Assembly: GCA_946482515.1 (NCBI GenBank) | Contig: CAMLRS010000003.1 | Location: forward strand, 1-64,000 | Source: an uncultured Flavobacteriales bacterium | GTDB lineage: Bacteria > Bacteroidota > Bacteroidia > Flavobacteriales > Crocinitomicaceae | Direction: 5' to 3' | Length of the DNA: 64,000 nt | Shown: positions 33,769-42,974 of the stretch, piece by piece | Layout of the letters: every line of letters starts with the position of its first letter | How positions within the stretch are numbered: the stretch's first letter is position 1 | Translations under genes and position numbers: made by a program | The notes under the pieces: generated by a model | What the model was told of the DNA's origin: nothing | Database searches by the model: none | The model's input: the letters and a program-made list of their open reading frames with translations, nothing else

Positions 33769-35013
33769 ATGAAAAACAGCCCTTATTCCGTTGAAGAGCG
33801 CTTTGTGCGCTATGTACAGGTCGATACGACTGCCGATCCGCTTTCTACCAGCTTTCCTTCGTCTGAAAAGCAAAAGAACCTTTCCCGAATGCTGGTCGAG
33901 GAACTGAAAGCCATTGGTATCGCCGACGCTGCAACCGACGAATGGGGATATGTATACGCCACAATTCCGGCGACGAGCACGCGTGAGAACATCCCGACGA
34001 TCTGCTTCTGTTCGCACATGGATACAGCGCCGGACTGCTCCGGAACTGATGTGAAACCGATCATCCACCGCAAATACGATGGTAAACCGATTGTGCTGCC
34101 CGACGATCCTTCACAAGTCATCACGGTGGAAGGACATCCGTATTTGCAGGAAAAGATCGGCGACGATATCATCACTGCTTCCGGAACGACCTTGCTGGGT
34201 GCCGACGACAAAGCCGGCGTGGCGATCATCATGGATCTCGCAGCGCAGCTGATGAACAAACCGCACATTCCGCATGGGAAAATCCGCATCCTGTTCACAC
34301 CCGACGAAGAAGTAGGACGCGGCGTGGAGCAGCTCGATATGGAACGCCTCAACGCCGATTACGGCTACACACTCGACGGTGGCGAGCTGGGTTCCATCGA
34401 AGACGAAACATTTTCAGCTGACAGTATGACGTTTCGCATTACGGGCATCAGTGCGCACCCGGGTTACGCGAAAGGAAAAATGGTACACGCAGCGAAAGTA
34501 GCCGGCGCATTTTTAGCAGCACTTCCGCTCGATGAATGGTGCCCGGAAGCGACATCCGGTCGTGAAGGATTTGTGCATCCGGTTGCCATAAACGGTGGCC
34601 TCGAAGAAGCAACGGTTTCCTTTATCGTACGCGATCACGATACCACGAAGCTTGCCGCTCACGAAAGCCGCCTGAAAGGCATTATGGATAGCGTTATTGC
34701 GCGTTTTCCGGGAGCAACCTATACATCGTCTGTTTCGGAGCAATACCGCAACATGAAGGAAATCCTGCGCGAAGTGCCGTTTGTGACCGACTACGCCATC
34801 AAAGCCATGGAAAAAGCGGGAATCGTTCCCCAGCCAACGATCATTCGCGGCGGAACCGACGGATCGCGCATGTCGTTCATGGGACTCCCTTGCCCAAATA
34901 TCTTCACAGGAGAAATGGGCATCCATTCCCGTCAGGAATATGTGAGCATCCAGGATATGCAACTGGCCGTCGATACACTCATTGAGCTAGTGCAGATCTG
35001 GGAACAACATTAA
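33769..35013 (+). CDS. pepT: Peptidase T (tripeptidase)
   Basis: A 414-residue cytoplasmic zinc aminotripeptidase of the M20 family. Metal ligands are seen in FCSHMDTAPD, LLGADDKAGVA and FTPDEEVGRG; the dimer/lid region reads AHPGYAKGKMVHAAKVAG, and later IRGGTDGSRMSFMGLPCPN and GIHSRQEYVS hold the final His. The length is normal. It frees N-terminal residues from tripeptides in peptide breakdown. The start is the only ATG downstream of the promoter box. Confidence 0.97.
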   Translation: MKNSPYSVEERFVRYVQVDTTADPLSTSFPSSEKQKNLSRMLVEELKAIGIADAATDEWGYVYATIPATSTRENIPTICFCSHMDTAPDCSGTDVKPIIHRKYDGKPIVLPDDPSQVITVEGHPYLQEKIGDDIITASGTTLLGADDKAGVAIIMDLAAQLMNKPHIPHGKIRILFTPDEEVGRGVEQLDMERLNADYGYTLDGGELGSIEDETFSADSMTFRITGISAHPGYAKGKMVHAAKVAGAFLAALPLDEWCPEATSGREGFVHPVAINGGLEEATVSFIVRDHDTTKLAAHESRLKGIMDSVIARFPGATYTSSVSEQYRNMKEILREVPFVTDYAIKAMEKAGIVPQPTIIRGGTDGSRMSFMGLPCPNIFTGEMGIHSRQEYVSIQDMQLAVDTLIELVQIWEQH

Positions 35014-35016
35014 GAG

Positions 35017-35161
35017 GATGGTTGATTTTTGATGGCTTCCCCCCCCTTGAGGAGGGACACAGGGAGTTGGCTTACCACGATCTGAAGTTAGATGCCACCC
35101 TCCTCAATCCTCCCTCAAGGGAGGAGGTGAAATCCAACATCAAAAATCCAAAATCAAACAT
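35017..35161. repeat. Nested repeat: CCTCC element inside ATCAAAAATC arms
   Basis: The outer arms ggttgatttttgatgg (left, about 35020) and ccaacatcaaaaatcc (right, about 35134) enclose a short CCTCC element (35039-35127) whose ends are cccccttgaggaggg and cctccctcaagggagg. No gene is inside. The inner text (ttaccacgatctgaagttag) recurs almost exactly in the element at 63938-64000, so this is a conserved ~90-base gene-less unit. Confidence 0.85.
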
Positions 35162-35163
35162 CG

Positions 35164-35397
35164 CTAAAGCTCAGCGTCGTTGTACAGCTCTTCTTTCGCA
35201 AGGTAATAGTGTCCGTTTTTGTCGTCGATGAGATAGCAGTAAAACGGCGTTTCTATTTTGTACTTCCGGTAAACGCCGACCTGTTGGAATAGTGCTTTTT
35301 CCTCGGTTTCCGGGCGATCGTGGTATTGCCGGATCAGCAAATGTCCCATGTATCTTCTTGGCTCGAATCCGCCTACTTCAGAGTTGTCGTCGCTCAT
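35164..35397 (-). CDS. Small conserved-looking hypothetical protein
   Basis: A 77-residue acidic cytoplasmic protein (MSDDNSEVGGFEPRRYMGHL, VYRKYKIETPFYCYLIDDKN, LAKEELYNDAEL). No known domain. It has a sensible composition and a clear ATG; the stop TAG is directly followed by a repeat arm. It could be a protein of unknown structure with a beta-strand core. Confidence 0.55.
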   Translation of the reverse strand: MSDDNSEVGGFEPRRYMGHLLIRQYHDRPETEEKALFQQVGVYRKYKIETPFYCYLIDDKNGHYYLAKEELYNDAEL

Positions 35398-35489
35398 GAC
35401 TGTGCTTTTTCCAAAAGATAATCAAAACCGCAGAGCCGTTTCAGAAGGCAACATTCTTTAACGAAACCCAATAACCCGGAGGATTTGCT

Positions 35490-35611
35490 TTCCCACGAAT
35501 GCACAAATAGATGCATACGTACTATGTTTTGCGAATTAACACCAACCGTCAGCATGCTGACGGCATTCGCTTTCATTCCAAATGTGCCAGAAATTCGTGT
35601 ATTCGTGGGAA
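35490..35611. repeat. TTCCCACGAAT inverted repeat with central palindrome
   Basis: The left arm ttcccacgaatgcacaaa (35490-35507) and right arm attcgtgtattcgtgggaa (35592-35611) are inverted partners. Between them, 35546-35563 is an 18-base perfect palindrome, CCGTCAGCATGCTGACGG. Related CACGAATT words occur at 52714-52794. Confidence 0.8.
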
Positions 35612-35681
35612 GTCGGTCCAACACGGTACATGATAGCTGAACCTGAGCAATTAATTGTAATTTTCCCAAAACGAAAAAAAA

Positions 35682-36815
35682 ATGCGCGATCAATTCCTTC
35701 TCAATCCCGACGTGACGTTCCTGAATTTTGGTTCATTCGGAGCCTGTCCGAAGCCGATTTTTGAAGAATACCAGCGTTTGCAGCTGGAAATGGAGCGCGA
35801 TCCCGTGCAGTTTATCGCGGTCAAAGGCGTTGAATACATGCAGCAGTCGCGGGAAGCGCTGGCCCGTTATATCCATTGCGATGCAGACGATCTCGTTTAT
35901 ACACCCAATCCGACTTTTGCGATCAATATCGTAGCGAACAACCTGGCGTTGCAGCCCGGAGATGAAGTGTTGTCCACCGACCTCGAATACGGTGCGCTCG
36001 ATCGTACCTGGGATTTTTACTGCGCGAAAAAAGGTGCGAAATATGTTCGTCAGCCGATTTCCCTTCCGTTGCAATCGAAGGAGCAGTTCATCGAAGATTT
36101 CTGGAAAGGTTATTCGCCGCGCACGAAAGCAATTTTCATCAGCCAGATCACCAGCTCAACAGGATTGATTTTCCCGGTTGCGGAAATCTGTCGCGAAGCA
36201 AAAAAGCGTGGTTTGCTGACCATCGTCGACGGTGCGCACGTTCCGGCACATATTCCGCTGGACCTTTCTCAGCTTGAAGCCGATATTTACACCGGCGCCT
36301 GCCACAAATGGATGATGACACCGAAAGGCTCATCGTTTCTGTACGTGAAAAAAGAATTCCAGTCGTGGATGGAACCGCTGGTTGTAAGCTGGGGCTATAA
36401 AGCTGCTTTTCCGTCACATTCGCAGTTCATCGATTACCACCAATTCAACGGCACGCGCGATTTTACGGCTTACCTGACCATTCCGGCGGCGATCCGTTTC
36501 ATGGAACAGCACAACTGGTGGCAGGTCTCTGCCGATTGCCGCAAACTGGTAAAGGACAACATAGGCCGGTTCTGCGAGTTGCTGAGAACAGCGCCATTGG
36601 CGCCGGTCACCGATGAATTTTTCGGGCAAATGGCCAGCATTCCCATCCGCACCAACGATCCGATGGGCTTAAAAGCCAGATTGTTCAACGAATACGCAAT
36701 CGAAATTCCGGTCATGCCGCACGGCGATGCCGTTTACCTGCGATATTCCATCAATGCGTTCAACACGCAGGAAGACCTGGATAAATTATACGAAGCAGTC
36801 AAAAAAGAATTTTGA
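35682..36815 (+). CDS. Class V PLP-dependent aminotransferase, isopenicillin N epimerase-like
   Basis: A 377-residue cytoplasmic enzyme. The PLP-binding features are ITSSTGLIFPVAEICREA, TIVDGAHVPAHIPLDL (Asp that holds the pyridine N) and GACHKWMMTPKGSSFLYV (Schiff-base Lys). The start FLNFGSFGACPKPIF is typical of the isopenicillin-N-epimerase-like group. The substrate is not predictable from neighbours. It is followed by a repeat that overlaps the stop codon. Confidence 0.92.
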   Translation: MRDQFLLNPDVTFLNFGSFGACPKPIFEEYQRLQLEMERDPVQFIAVKGVEYMQQSREALARYIHCDADDLVYTPNPTFAINIVANNLALQPGDEVLSTDLEYGALDRTWDFYCAKKGAKYVRQPISLPLQSKEQFIEDFWKGYSPRTKAIFISQITSSTGLIFPVAEICREAKKRGLLTIVDGAHVPAHIPLDLSQLEADIYTGACHKWMMTPKGSSFLYVKKEFQSWMEPLVVSWGYKAAFPSHSQFIDYHQFNGTRDFTAYLTIPAAIRFMEQHNWWQVSADCRKLVKDNIGRFCELLRTAPLAPVTDEFFGQMASIPIRTNDPMGLKARLFNEYAIEIPVMPHGDAVYLRYSINAFNTQEDLDKLYEAVKKEF

Positions 36816-36890
36816 ATTTTGGATGCTTGATTTTTGATGGATTTTATGATTCAATCCAACATCAAAAATTCAACATCAAACATCATTCTC
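36808..36890. repeat. ATCAAAAATC-type inverted repeat
   Basis: Left words (ggatgcttgatttttgatgg) and right words (caacatcaaaaattcaacatc, aaacatc) are inverted partners. The left arm contains the TGA of the aminotransferase gene; the right arm supplies the last Asn-Asp-Val and stop of the converging SRPBCC gene, so the repeat replaces both ends. Confidence 0.82.
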
Positions 36891-37319
36891 AGCGAATTCT
36901 TTCAAATCAGCCAAAGCTTTGGGAAATGCTTTTTCCATCTGTGCTTTGTCCTGTTCAGTGACATCCATGTCTACGTGAACTTTCGTAGTATCGCCGATCT
37001 TTTCCAGTCGGTAATTTTCCGTTGCGCCGGCCCATTCCTTGACACGATCGCTTTCGGTGTCTTCCTGGCCGTCGGCTACCATGCCGAGGTGTTTGAACGA
37101 CATATATTCATACGGAATGTTGCGTTCCACACGACTCACCATACCGCTGCCCTGGCCATCGAGGAACAATACTTTGCTTCCTTCTTTCCAGTCGGATTTG
37201 GCATGTGATCCGGGGCTAAAAGCGGCCGTCCACCGGCGGTAGCCTTCGTCGCTCCAAAGCGATTCCCAGACTTTTTCAGGTGAGGCGTTGATATTAATGC
37301 TGAAATTCATCTTTTCCAT
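36876..37319 (-). CDS. SRPBCC (AHSA1-like) protein, second copy in window
   Basis: A 147-residue protein starting MEKMNFSININASPEKVWESLW and continuing YRRWTAAFSPGSHAKSDWKEG, SFKHLGMV and TTKVHVDMDVTEQDKAQMEKAFPKAL. It has the START-like pocket fold. The C-terminal END-V comes from the neighbouring repeat, so the native C-terminus may have been trimmed. It is more distant from the SRPBCC at 23104 than a recent duplicate would be. Confidence 0.88.
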   Translation of the reverse strand: MEKMNFSININASPEKVWESLWSDEGYRRWTAAFSPGSHAKSDWKEGSKVLFLDGQGSGMVSRVERNIPYEYMSFKHLGMVADGQEDTESDRVKEWAGATENYRLEKIGDTTKVHVDMDVTEQDKAQMEKAFPKALADLKEFAENDV

Positions 37320-37422
37320 GACGCTGTATTTTGATTCTTTCAAAAATACACCATCCGATGTGACCGAAATGATAAGAAATGTGAAGGATGGACGGAATGA
37401 GAATGAGAAACAGAATGAGGCG

Positions 37423-38217
37423 CTAATAACACTCCGCGCGAATGATGCGGGCTTCGAAATGGGAGATATCAGACGACCAGCCCTCTGTTGGCCATTTGAA
37501 CGAATGGGATTTGCCGGCATCGATGAATTCAGTAATGATGTAATCGCGCTCGTCGAGCAGGTAATTCGCTTTGTTGTAGCTGGAAATGCGCACGCGGATG
37601 TTCATGAACCCGGTGGTGTAAGCTTCATTGTAAATACTGCCTTCAAACACCTGTTCTAATAACGCGTTTTCGCTGGTGTCCCAATTGATGCTGAGGTATT
37701 TGGTTGGGTTTTCACGTTCCCGCGACGCCATCTCGGCCAGCAGCTGGGCTTCCGTTTTAGGTTCCAGTGCCTGGGTCGTAAACGTGATAAGACTGGTGGT
37801 GTCACCCTGTCCTGCCGTTGCGGTTGGATTGAGCAACCTGGAGATCAGGACGCCGGCTGCTATAATCGCCAGGACGATGATGACGAGGATGATCCACGAT
37901 TGAACGCGGTTTTTACGGTCTTCGAGCAGTGTGCCAGGTTGGAGTGTAAAGGATGCTTCCGGCTCCCGGAAATAAATGCTCACCTGCGATGGCTGAAAAC
38001 GTTCGGAAATGGCCGTCAGAATTTCTGGAGTCAATGTCCGGTTGTGATCGGCTTCCAGCTCATCGACGCTCAGAAAGATGGTGCCGTTGTCGAGCCGAAT
38101 CACGTATTCGTAAGCCGTAGTGTGGGTATGATGCTGGTATTCGCCGATTTGCGAATTGAAAATGCGGACCTTTGAAAGTAGAGATTGGAGCTGTTGTGCA
38201 CTGTAGTTGGTTTGCAT
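37423..38217 (-). CDS. Single-pass membrane protein of unknown function
   Basis: A 264-residue protein. Residues ~1-100 are a soluble domain (YSAQQLQSLLSKVRIFNS, YEYVIRLDNGTIFLSVDELEADH, SQVSIYFREPEASF). One membrane helix follows (SWIILVIIVLAIIAAGVLIS, about 108-127), then a ~135-residue C-terminal domain (STNAL-like region, VRISSYNKANYLLDERDYII, SHFEARIIRAECY). No family is recognised. An in-frame TTG six codons upstream is less likely than this ATG. Confidence 0.6.
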   Translation of the reverse strand: MQTNYSAQQLQSLLSKVRIFNSQIGEYQHHTHTTAYEYVIRLDNGTIFLSVDELEADHNRTLTPEILTAISERFQPSQVSIYFREPEASFTLQPGTLLEDRKNRVQSWIILVIIVLAIIAAGVLISRLLNPTATAGQGDTTSLITFTTQALEPKTEAQLLAEMASRERENPTKYLSINWDTSENALLEQVFEGSIYNEAYTTGFMNIRVRISSYNKANYLLDERDYIITEFIDAGKSHSFKWPTEGWSSDISHFEARIIRAECY

Positions 38218-38305
38218 GACCGAATGTTTCAGCAATACTACTGTTTTCGGTTCGCCCCAACTAGCGTACTTTCCGCAAAAATGCGTGCGGAAAACTCCTG
38301 ATTTT

Positions 38306-39052
38306 TTAAGGTTGTTTCAGGTACACACCACTCTTGCTCGGACACGTTTCTTCCGAATCGCCGCAGACGCGTTCTTCTACCGTAATGCGTTCTTCTTCGA
38401 CCTTGAAAGTGAGCTGCGCACAGCCAGTAACTATATGCGTATACGTGCTCTTGTCTGATGTCTCAAAAATGAGCTCTGAACGATTGGTGTAACATTCGTC
38501 CGTCTCCAGGCCGAACAGATTGATAATCGTGTATTCTTCGTTGCTGTTGAAATAGAGCTCGGAACCTTCAGTTGTCTGGTAAACCGTGAACTCGACTTCT
38601 TCAAATGATTCATCCGTGATTTCCTCGTCTTCGTAAATGATCTCCTCGTCCTGGTACATGATGTCGATGTCGGACAGGATTACCTGGAAATCGGGAGTAA
38701 GTGCATATGTGCCGATCAGATCGCCCTGATGGTAAGTTTTGAGCAGTTTAGTTCCCTTTTTATCGGTTGTGAAATGCAGGATGATCGATTGCGAGTCGAA
38801 AGGAGCCTGGTAGTATCCTTTTTCTTCCAGAGCAACGGCGATAGAGGTTTCCCGGTAAATGGTCACACCCGTTTCGTCGAAGATATCGTGATGAACTTCA
38901 ATACCGGGATTTTCTTCCGATGGATAAAGCGAGACGATAAATCCTGTGGCCCGCTCTTCATCCAGGTAAACACCTTCGATCGTGTTATTCGTTTGGGCAA
39001 AAGAACAGGAATAGCTGATGAGCAGGGCAAAGAGTAACAGGCAGCGTTGCAT
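38306..39052 (-). CDS. Acidic secreted protein
   Basis: A 248-residue protein with signal peptide MQRCLLLFALLISYSCSFAQ. The mature part begins NTIEGVYLDEERATGFIVSL and continues with a very acidic middle (EEIIYEDEEITDESFEEVEF) and Cys-containing C-terminal part (VTGCAQLTFKVEEE, CGDSEETCPSKSG). It has a lipocalin-like feel but no definite domain. The start at 39052 is chosen for the signal peptide. Confidence 0.65.
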   Translation of the reverse strand: MQRCLLLFALLISYSCSFAQTNNTIEGVYLDEERATGFIVSLYPSEENPGIEVHHDIFDETGVTIYRETSIAVALEEKGYYQAPFDSQSIILHFTTDKKGTKLLKTYHQGDLIGTYALTPDFQVILSDIDIMYQDEEIIYEDEEITDESFEEVEFTVYQTTEGSELYFNSNEEYTIINLFGLETDECYTNRSELIFETSDKSTYTHIVTGCAQLTFKVEEERITVEERVCGDSEETCPSKSGVYLKQP

Positions 39053-39112
39053 AGGACGGTTTTTATCAAAGATAGTTTTTTTCGTTGACCGATACTTCCG
39101 TATCTTCGCGCT

Positions 39113-39622
39113 ATGCATATTTTTCTGATCGGTTTTATGGGCGTTGGCAAATCAACGATAGGTCGCGTGTTAGCTGAGCGACTGGGCTGCGCTTTTGTCG
39201 ATTCCGACGAATGGATCGAGCAGCACGCCGGGAAAACAGTGGCGGAAATCTTTGCCGAAGACGGTGAAGCACATTTCCGTGAGCTGGAAAAAGCTTTCGT
39301 GATCGCATTGGGAAATGAGCCGGTGGTGGTTTCCTGCGGTGGCGGCCTGCCGTGTCACAACGAGTTGATGAGCGGCCTCAAAACCCGTGGCCATGTGGTC
39401 TTCCTCGATGCTTCGCTGGAAGAATTGGTGAGACGCCTCGAAAACGGAAAAGACCAGCGGCCGTTGATTGCCGGTTTATCGGGACGTGAGCTCAATACCG
39501 TGATCGCCGAACGACTCGAACGCCGCAAACCCGTCTACGAGCAAGCCGATTTCCACATCTTCACCGACGGAAAAACGGTCGATGAAGTCGCTACGGAGCT
39601 GCTTTCGCATGTTGGACATTAA
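39113..39622 (+). CDS. aroK: Shikimate kinase
   Basis: A 169-residue enzyme that phosphorylates shikimate with ATP in aromatic amino acid synthesis. The P-loop GFMGVGKST (residues 7-15), the substrate-binding FVDSDEWIEQHAG (DxD) and FRELEKAF, the glycine strip VVSCGGGLP and the lid with RPLIAGLSG are all present. The stop TAA lies in a repeat (gacattaagacttcaag). Nothing else in the window belongs to this pathway. Confidence 0.96.
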   Translation: MHIFLIGFMGVGKSTIGRVLAERLGCAFVDSDEWIEQHAGKTVAEIFAEDGEAHFRELEKAFVIALGNEPVVVSCGGGLPCHNELMSGLKTRGHVVFLDASLEELVRRLENGKDQRPLIAGLSGRELNTVIAERLERRKPVYEQADFHIFTDGKTVDEVATELLSHVGH

Positions 39623-39656
39623 GACTTCAAGACATTAGGACTGAACGACCGGAGAC
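39620..39656. repeat. AAGACATTAGGACTG-type repeat between convergent genes
   Basis: ttaagacttcaagacattag, then gactgaacgaccggagact. The last 16 bases are almost the same as at 27852-27866. It fills the full gap between the aroK stop and the stop of the converging membrane-protein gene. Confidence 0.7.
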
Positions 39657-40261
39657 TACTCCTCGTCTTGATCGTCGATCCCGAACATATGGATTTTATT
39701 CCCGCTTTTCTCCCGTTTCAGGAAGTACGCATACATCGCGGTGTGGCCAACCATCACGAAAAAAGCGATTTTGTCAAAGAAGGTCGTATCGTGGGCGTAA
39801 TAGCCGAAGCCGAGCATGATCCACATAAACAGCAGGTAAGCGCCCGCTCCGCCGAAATAAAAATAAATGAAGCGCTCATTTTTGCGCCAGAGCAGGATCA
39901 GTCCGAGAAAAGCAACGAGCCAGAAAATAACCGAAAGCGCATGAAAAGCTTCCAGCCGGCCGATGAAGCTTTGTGGCTCGAATCCCAGTGCAATGCCGCG
40001 TTCTTCGATGAGTGAGGTCACATTGATCTCTTTTTTATCGAAGATCAAATCGCGCATGCGAATGGCAATCGTACCCATGACGGCCCAAATAAAGAAAATG
40101 AACCAGCCGATGAGCGCCAGGAAGAAGCTGAAACGGGTGTAAAGATCAGGTGTTTGAACCCCGAAAATGAGGTTCCGGATGCGCGTGAGCAATGTCAGCG
40201 GACTGTTCAAATGCGCTTCAAATTCCTCGCGGATGCTGTTTTTTTCCTGCTCTTCAGACAC
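39656..40261 (-). CDS. Multi-pass membrane protein, unknown
   Basis: A 201-residue protein with about four hydrophobic segments: FFLALIGWFIFFIWAVMGTI, FHALSVIFWLVAFLGLILLW, FIYFYFGGAGAYLLFMWIML and FDKIAFFVMVGHTAMYAYFL. The start codon is GTG at 40261, just five bases from the TAAATTCG candidate -7 box at 40273-40266. It shares a 35-base divergent intergenic region with the transglutaminase-like gene. The function is unknown. Confidence 0.65.
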   Translation of the reverse strand: MSEEQEKNSIREEFEAHLNSPLTLLTRIRNLIFGVQTPDLYTRFSFFLALIGWFIFFIWAVMGTIAIRMRDLIFDKKEINVTSLIEERGIALGFEPQSFIGRLEAFHALSVIFWLVAFLGLILLWRKNERFIYFYFGGAGAYLLFMWIMLGFGYYAHDTTFFDKIAFFVMVGHTAMYAYFLKREKSGNKIHMFGIDDQDEE

Positions 40262-40265
40262 AGTA

Positions 40266-40283
40266 CGAATTTAGTTATTTTCG
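40266..40283. promoter_or_regulatory. Back-to-back divergent -7 boxes
   Basis: On the minus strand TAAATTCG (40273-40266) and on the plus strand TATTTTCG (40276-40283) are separated by two bases. They would drive the GTG-starting membrane protein (40261) and the transglutaminase-like gene (40297) from a 35-base gap. Confidence 0.45.
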
Positions 40284-40296
40284 CAGCAGGATCGCC

Positions 40297-40974
40297 ATGG
40301 AGAAGGAAAACCCCGACGTATTTTTAGCAGAAACGGCTTGCCTGGATTACAATCATCCGGCTGTACAGGCATATGCCGAACCGTTTCGCAAGCTGGCTTC
40401 CGACAAGGAAAAAGCCATTGCCGTTTACAACCAAGTACGCGACGGATTTCTCTACGATCCGTATCACCTCGATTTACGTCCGCAGGCGCTCAAAGCAAGC
40501 GTCATTACAGGCAAAACGCGCGCCTGGTGTGTGGAGAAAGCCATTCTGTGCTGCGCGGTGCTCAGAGCTTTGGAAATTCCGGCCAGGCTGGGATTTGGCA
40601 TTGTGAAGAACCACATCGGTACGGAAAAGCTGACATTCTATCTGCGCAAGGATGAAATTGTCTTTCACGGCTTTGTCGAAGTATTCCTTGATGGGCGCTG
40701 GAGCAAATGCACACCGGCTTTCGATCGCCGGATTTGCCGGTTAAACCGCGTCGATCCGCTCGAGTGGAATGGGGCAGAGGACTCACTCTTCCAGGCTTAT
40801 CGCGGCGATGAACAGTTCATGGAATACCTGCATTTCTACGGATCATTTGCCGATGTTCCACTGGAATTGATGCACAGCGAGATGTTCCATCATTACCCGC
40901 ATTTGTTCTTCGAACCGGTCGACACGCCGGCTTTTTCGTTCCATTTCGATCAGCAGTTTGCTCCGGGAGTTTGA
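40297..40974 (+). CDS. Transglutaminase-like cysteine protease-fold protein
   Basis: A 225-residue cytoplasmic protein with the transglutaminase core: KTRAWCVEKAILCCAVLRAL (nucleophile Cys), later FHGFVEVFLDGRW (His) and CTPAFD (Asp), the full Cys-His-Asp triad. Relatives cleave or link peptide bonds; the substrate is unknown. The start ATG is 13 bases after the TATTTTCG box. Confidence 0.9.
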   Translation: MEKENPDVFLAETACLDYNHPAVQAYAEPFRKLASDKEKAIAVYNQVRDGFLYDPYHLDLRPQALKASVITGKTRAWCVEKAILCCAVLRALEIPARLGFGIVKNHIGTEKLTFYLRKDEIVFHGFVEVFLDGRWSKCTPAFDRRICRLNRVDPLEWNGAEDSLFQAYRGDEQFMEYLHFYGSFADVPLELMHSEMFHHYPHLFFEPVDTPAFSFHFDQQFAPGV

Positions 40975-41063
40975 GAAGCTAAACGCTCTCGCAGCCCTTT
41001 AAAACCGGGAGCTGGACTATATATCTAGAATTCCAGACTTTTAGAATTTGAAAATTCCCGATT

Positions 41064-42974
41064 TTACACCTGTGTCGAAGCAGGCAATTGCACCGGTTCC
41101 TGGATCATTTCCGTTCGCGCTGCTTTCCGCACGACCTTCACACCCGGTTCGAGCAACAGCAGCGTACAATCGTCGGTTTGCTCGGTCGTTCCTTTCCAGT
41201 ATTCCAGCTGTTGGATGAGTTTCGAAAAGAACACCGGGCTCGGCTCGTTAGCGAGCTTCAATAGCAATTCGCGTAGCACTTTTTTGCCCATTTTACGGTT
41301 CCTCGTACCGCCGAACTGATCTACAATACCGTCCGAGAACAGGATCAGGCGATCATCGGGTTGCAGCTGAATGGTTTGCTCGGCAAAAGCCGTCGTTTCG
41401 AAAAAAGTATAGCCGATCGGCATCCGCTGGCCTGAAAGCTCGATGAGTCGCTCGTCGCGCAGGATCCACAACGGCATTTGGGCGCCCGAAAATTGCAGCT
41501 GATCGGTTTTACGGTCCCAGCAAAACAATGCCAGGTCCATGCCGTCGTAGCGTTTGTCTTCATGCGTATTCAGCCTTCGCGTGATCAGGGAGCGCAGCTC
41601 GTTCAGCAGATCGGCCGGTTGCAGCACGCCGGCGTCGATTAATTCGTCGAGGGCATTCATACCCATTACGCTGAGCAAAGCACCCGGAACGCCGTGACCG
41701 GTACAATCGGCGAGTGCGAAATAAACGCGATCGATTTTTCCTTTACGGATTTCCTTCAACCAGTAAAAATCACCTCCAACAAGCTCTTTGGGTTGGTAAA
41801 ACACGTCGGCTTCGTGGAACGAGCGCAGAATTTTCGAGCGGGAAACCAATAAGCTCTGTTGCAGATCGCGGGCGTACTTGAGGCTGTCCATGATCTCGCG
41901 ATGCTGAATTTCCAGCTGCGTGTTTTTGGCCTGTAAGGAGCGTGTCCGTCGACTCACACGGTCTTCGAGCAAATGGACATCGGCTTTAATCTTGCGCGTC
42001 AGTTGGAGAAAATGCAGCGTGATTTTGCCGAATTCGTTTTTCGGGATCTTCAGCAGCATATCGGGTGAATGGTTGTAATTGGCAGCGATATACTGCTCCA
42101 TAGTTTGCTGCAAGTGAACCACCTGTTTGCTGAAGCGACGCGTAAAGAAAATGGTGCAGAGCAATGCCAGTAAAATGGCCGTGCAATTGATCAGCAGGTT
42201 CACGATCCGCGCTTTGTCCGATTCTGCAAAACTGGCTTTCAGCAGGGCCGATCGCTGCTCGCGGATGTAATGCTGGAATTGATCGAAGCGGGTGTTCCAG
42301 CTGAAATACCTGCCCGTAGGTCGCGTTTCGAAAAAACGGATGTAAGCAACGGAAAGCGTATCGAAATGCCGGGCGTATTGTTCAACGGAAGGTGGCAGTG
42401 TGCCTTCATCGGCCCATTGACGTACCTCGTCATCCAGTTTCAGATGGTAAGCCGGATCGATGCGCATCAGGAAGTCTTTTTCGTGACGGCGCAGCATGAG
42501 CAGGCGCGCTTTAAAACGTGGAAATCGTGATTCGACGCTGTGGGCCTGTTCCCGCATGCGTCCCACCAGTCCGTATTCCTTGAACCCGATGGCGGCCGCT
42601 TCGGTTATCAGGTTTTGTTCGGAATGTTCCAGTTTATCGAGAAAAGGCCGTTTTTCCGACCATTTGCAGGAAAAGCCTTTCTGACGGGCGCTGCTGCAAC
42701 AATCCGAAAGGGAACGACGAATGTTTTCCCAGAAAGCGGCATTGGAAGCCTGAACCCGCTGTTGGGCAACGGCTACATGATCAAACAGCTCGTTGTGCTG
42801 CCCGAATTGTTGCACCAGTTCCTTGTGCTCCTGGGCCTGCTGAGCGATATTATCGATACAAACCAGCTCCTCCTGCAGCCCGTGCAGCCGGAAAAAATAC
42901 AGGAAATTGAAAACGCCGATCAGGGCAATTACCACACAAAATCCGCCAAATACCCCCAAAAACAGTCGTTTCAT
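41064..42974 (-). CDS. SpoIIE-type PP2C phosphatase with membrane sensor domain
   Basis: A 636-residue membrane protein. An N-terminal helix (about 7-28), a long helical periplasmic domain (about 30-255), a second helix (LLINCTAILLALLCTIFFTR), a HAMP-like linker with coiled coil (about 290-370) and a C-terminal PP2C domain: VGGDFYWLKEI, FALADCTGHGVPGALLSVMGMNAL and LFSDGIVDQFGG. It would remove phosphate from a regulatory protein after sensing an outside signal. A possible target is the SiaC-like protein at 60882, although the two genes are unlinked. Confidence 0.92.
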   Translation of the reverse strand: MKRLFLGVFGGFCVVIALIGVFNFLYFFRLHGLQEELVCIDNIAQQAQEHKELVQQFGQHNELFDHVAVAQQRVQASNAAFWENIRRSLSDCCSSARQKGFSCKWSEKRPFLDKLEHSEQNLITEAAAIGFKEYGLVGRMREQAHSVESRFPRFKARLLMLRRHEKDFLMRIDPAYHLKLDDEVRQWADEGTLPPSVEQYARHFDTLSVAYIRFFETRPTGRYFSWNTRFDQFQHYIREQRSALLKASFAESDKARIVNLLINCTAILLALLCTIFFTRRFSKQVVHLQQTMEQYIAANYNHSPDMLLKIPKNEFGKITLHFLQLTRKIKADVHLLEDRVSRRTRSLQAKNTQLEIQHREIMDSLKYARDLQQSLLVSRSKILRSFHEADVFYQPKELVGGDFYWLKEIRKGKIDRVYFALADCTGHGVPGALLSVMGMNALDELIDAGVLQPADLLNELRSLITRRLNTHEDKRYDGMDLALFCWDRKTDQLQFSGAQMPLWILRDERLIELSGQRMPIGYTFFETTAFAEQTIQLQPDDRLILFSDGIVDQFGGTRNRKMGKKVLRELLLKLANEPSPVFFSKLIQQLEYWKGTTEQTDDCTLLLLEPGVKVVRKAARTEMIQEPVQLPASTQV

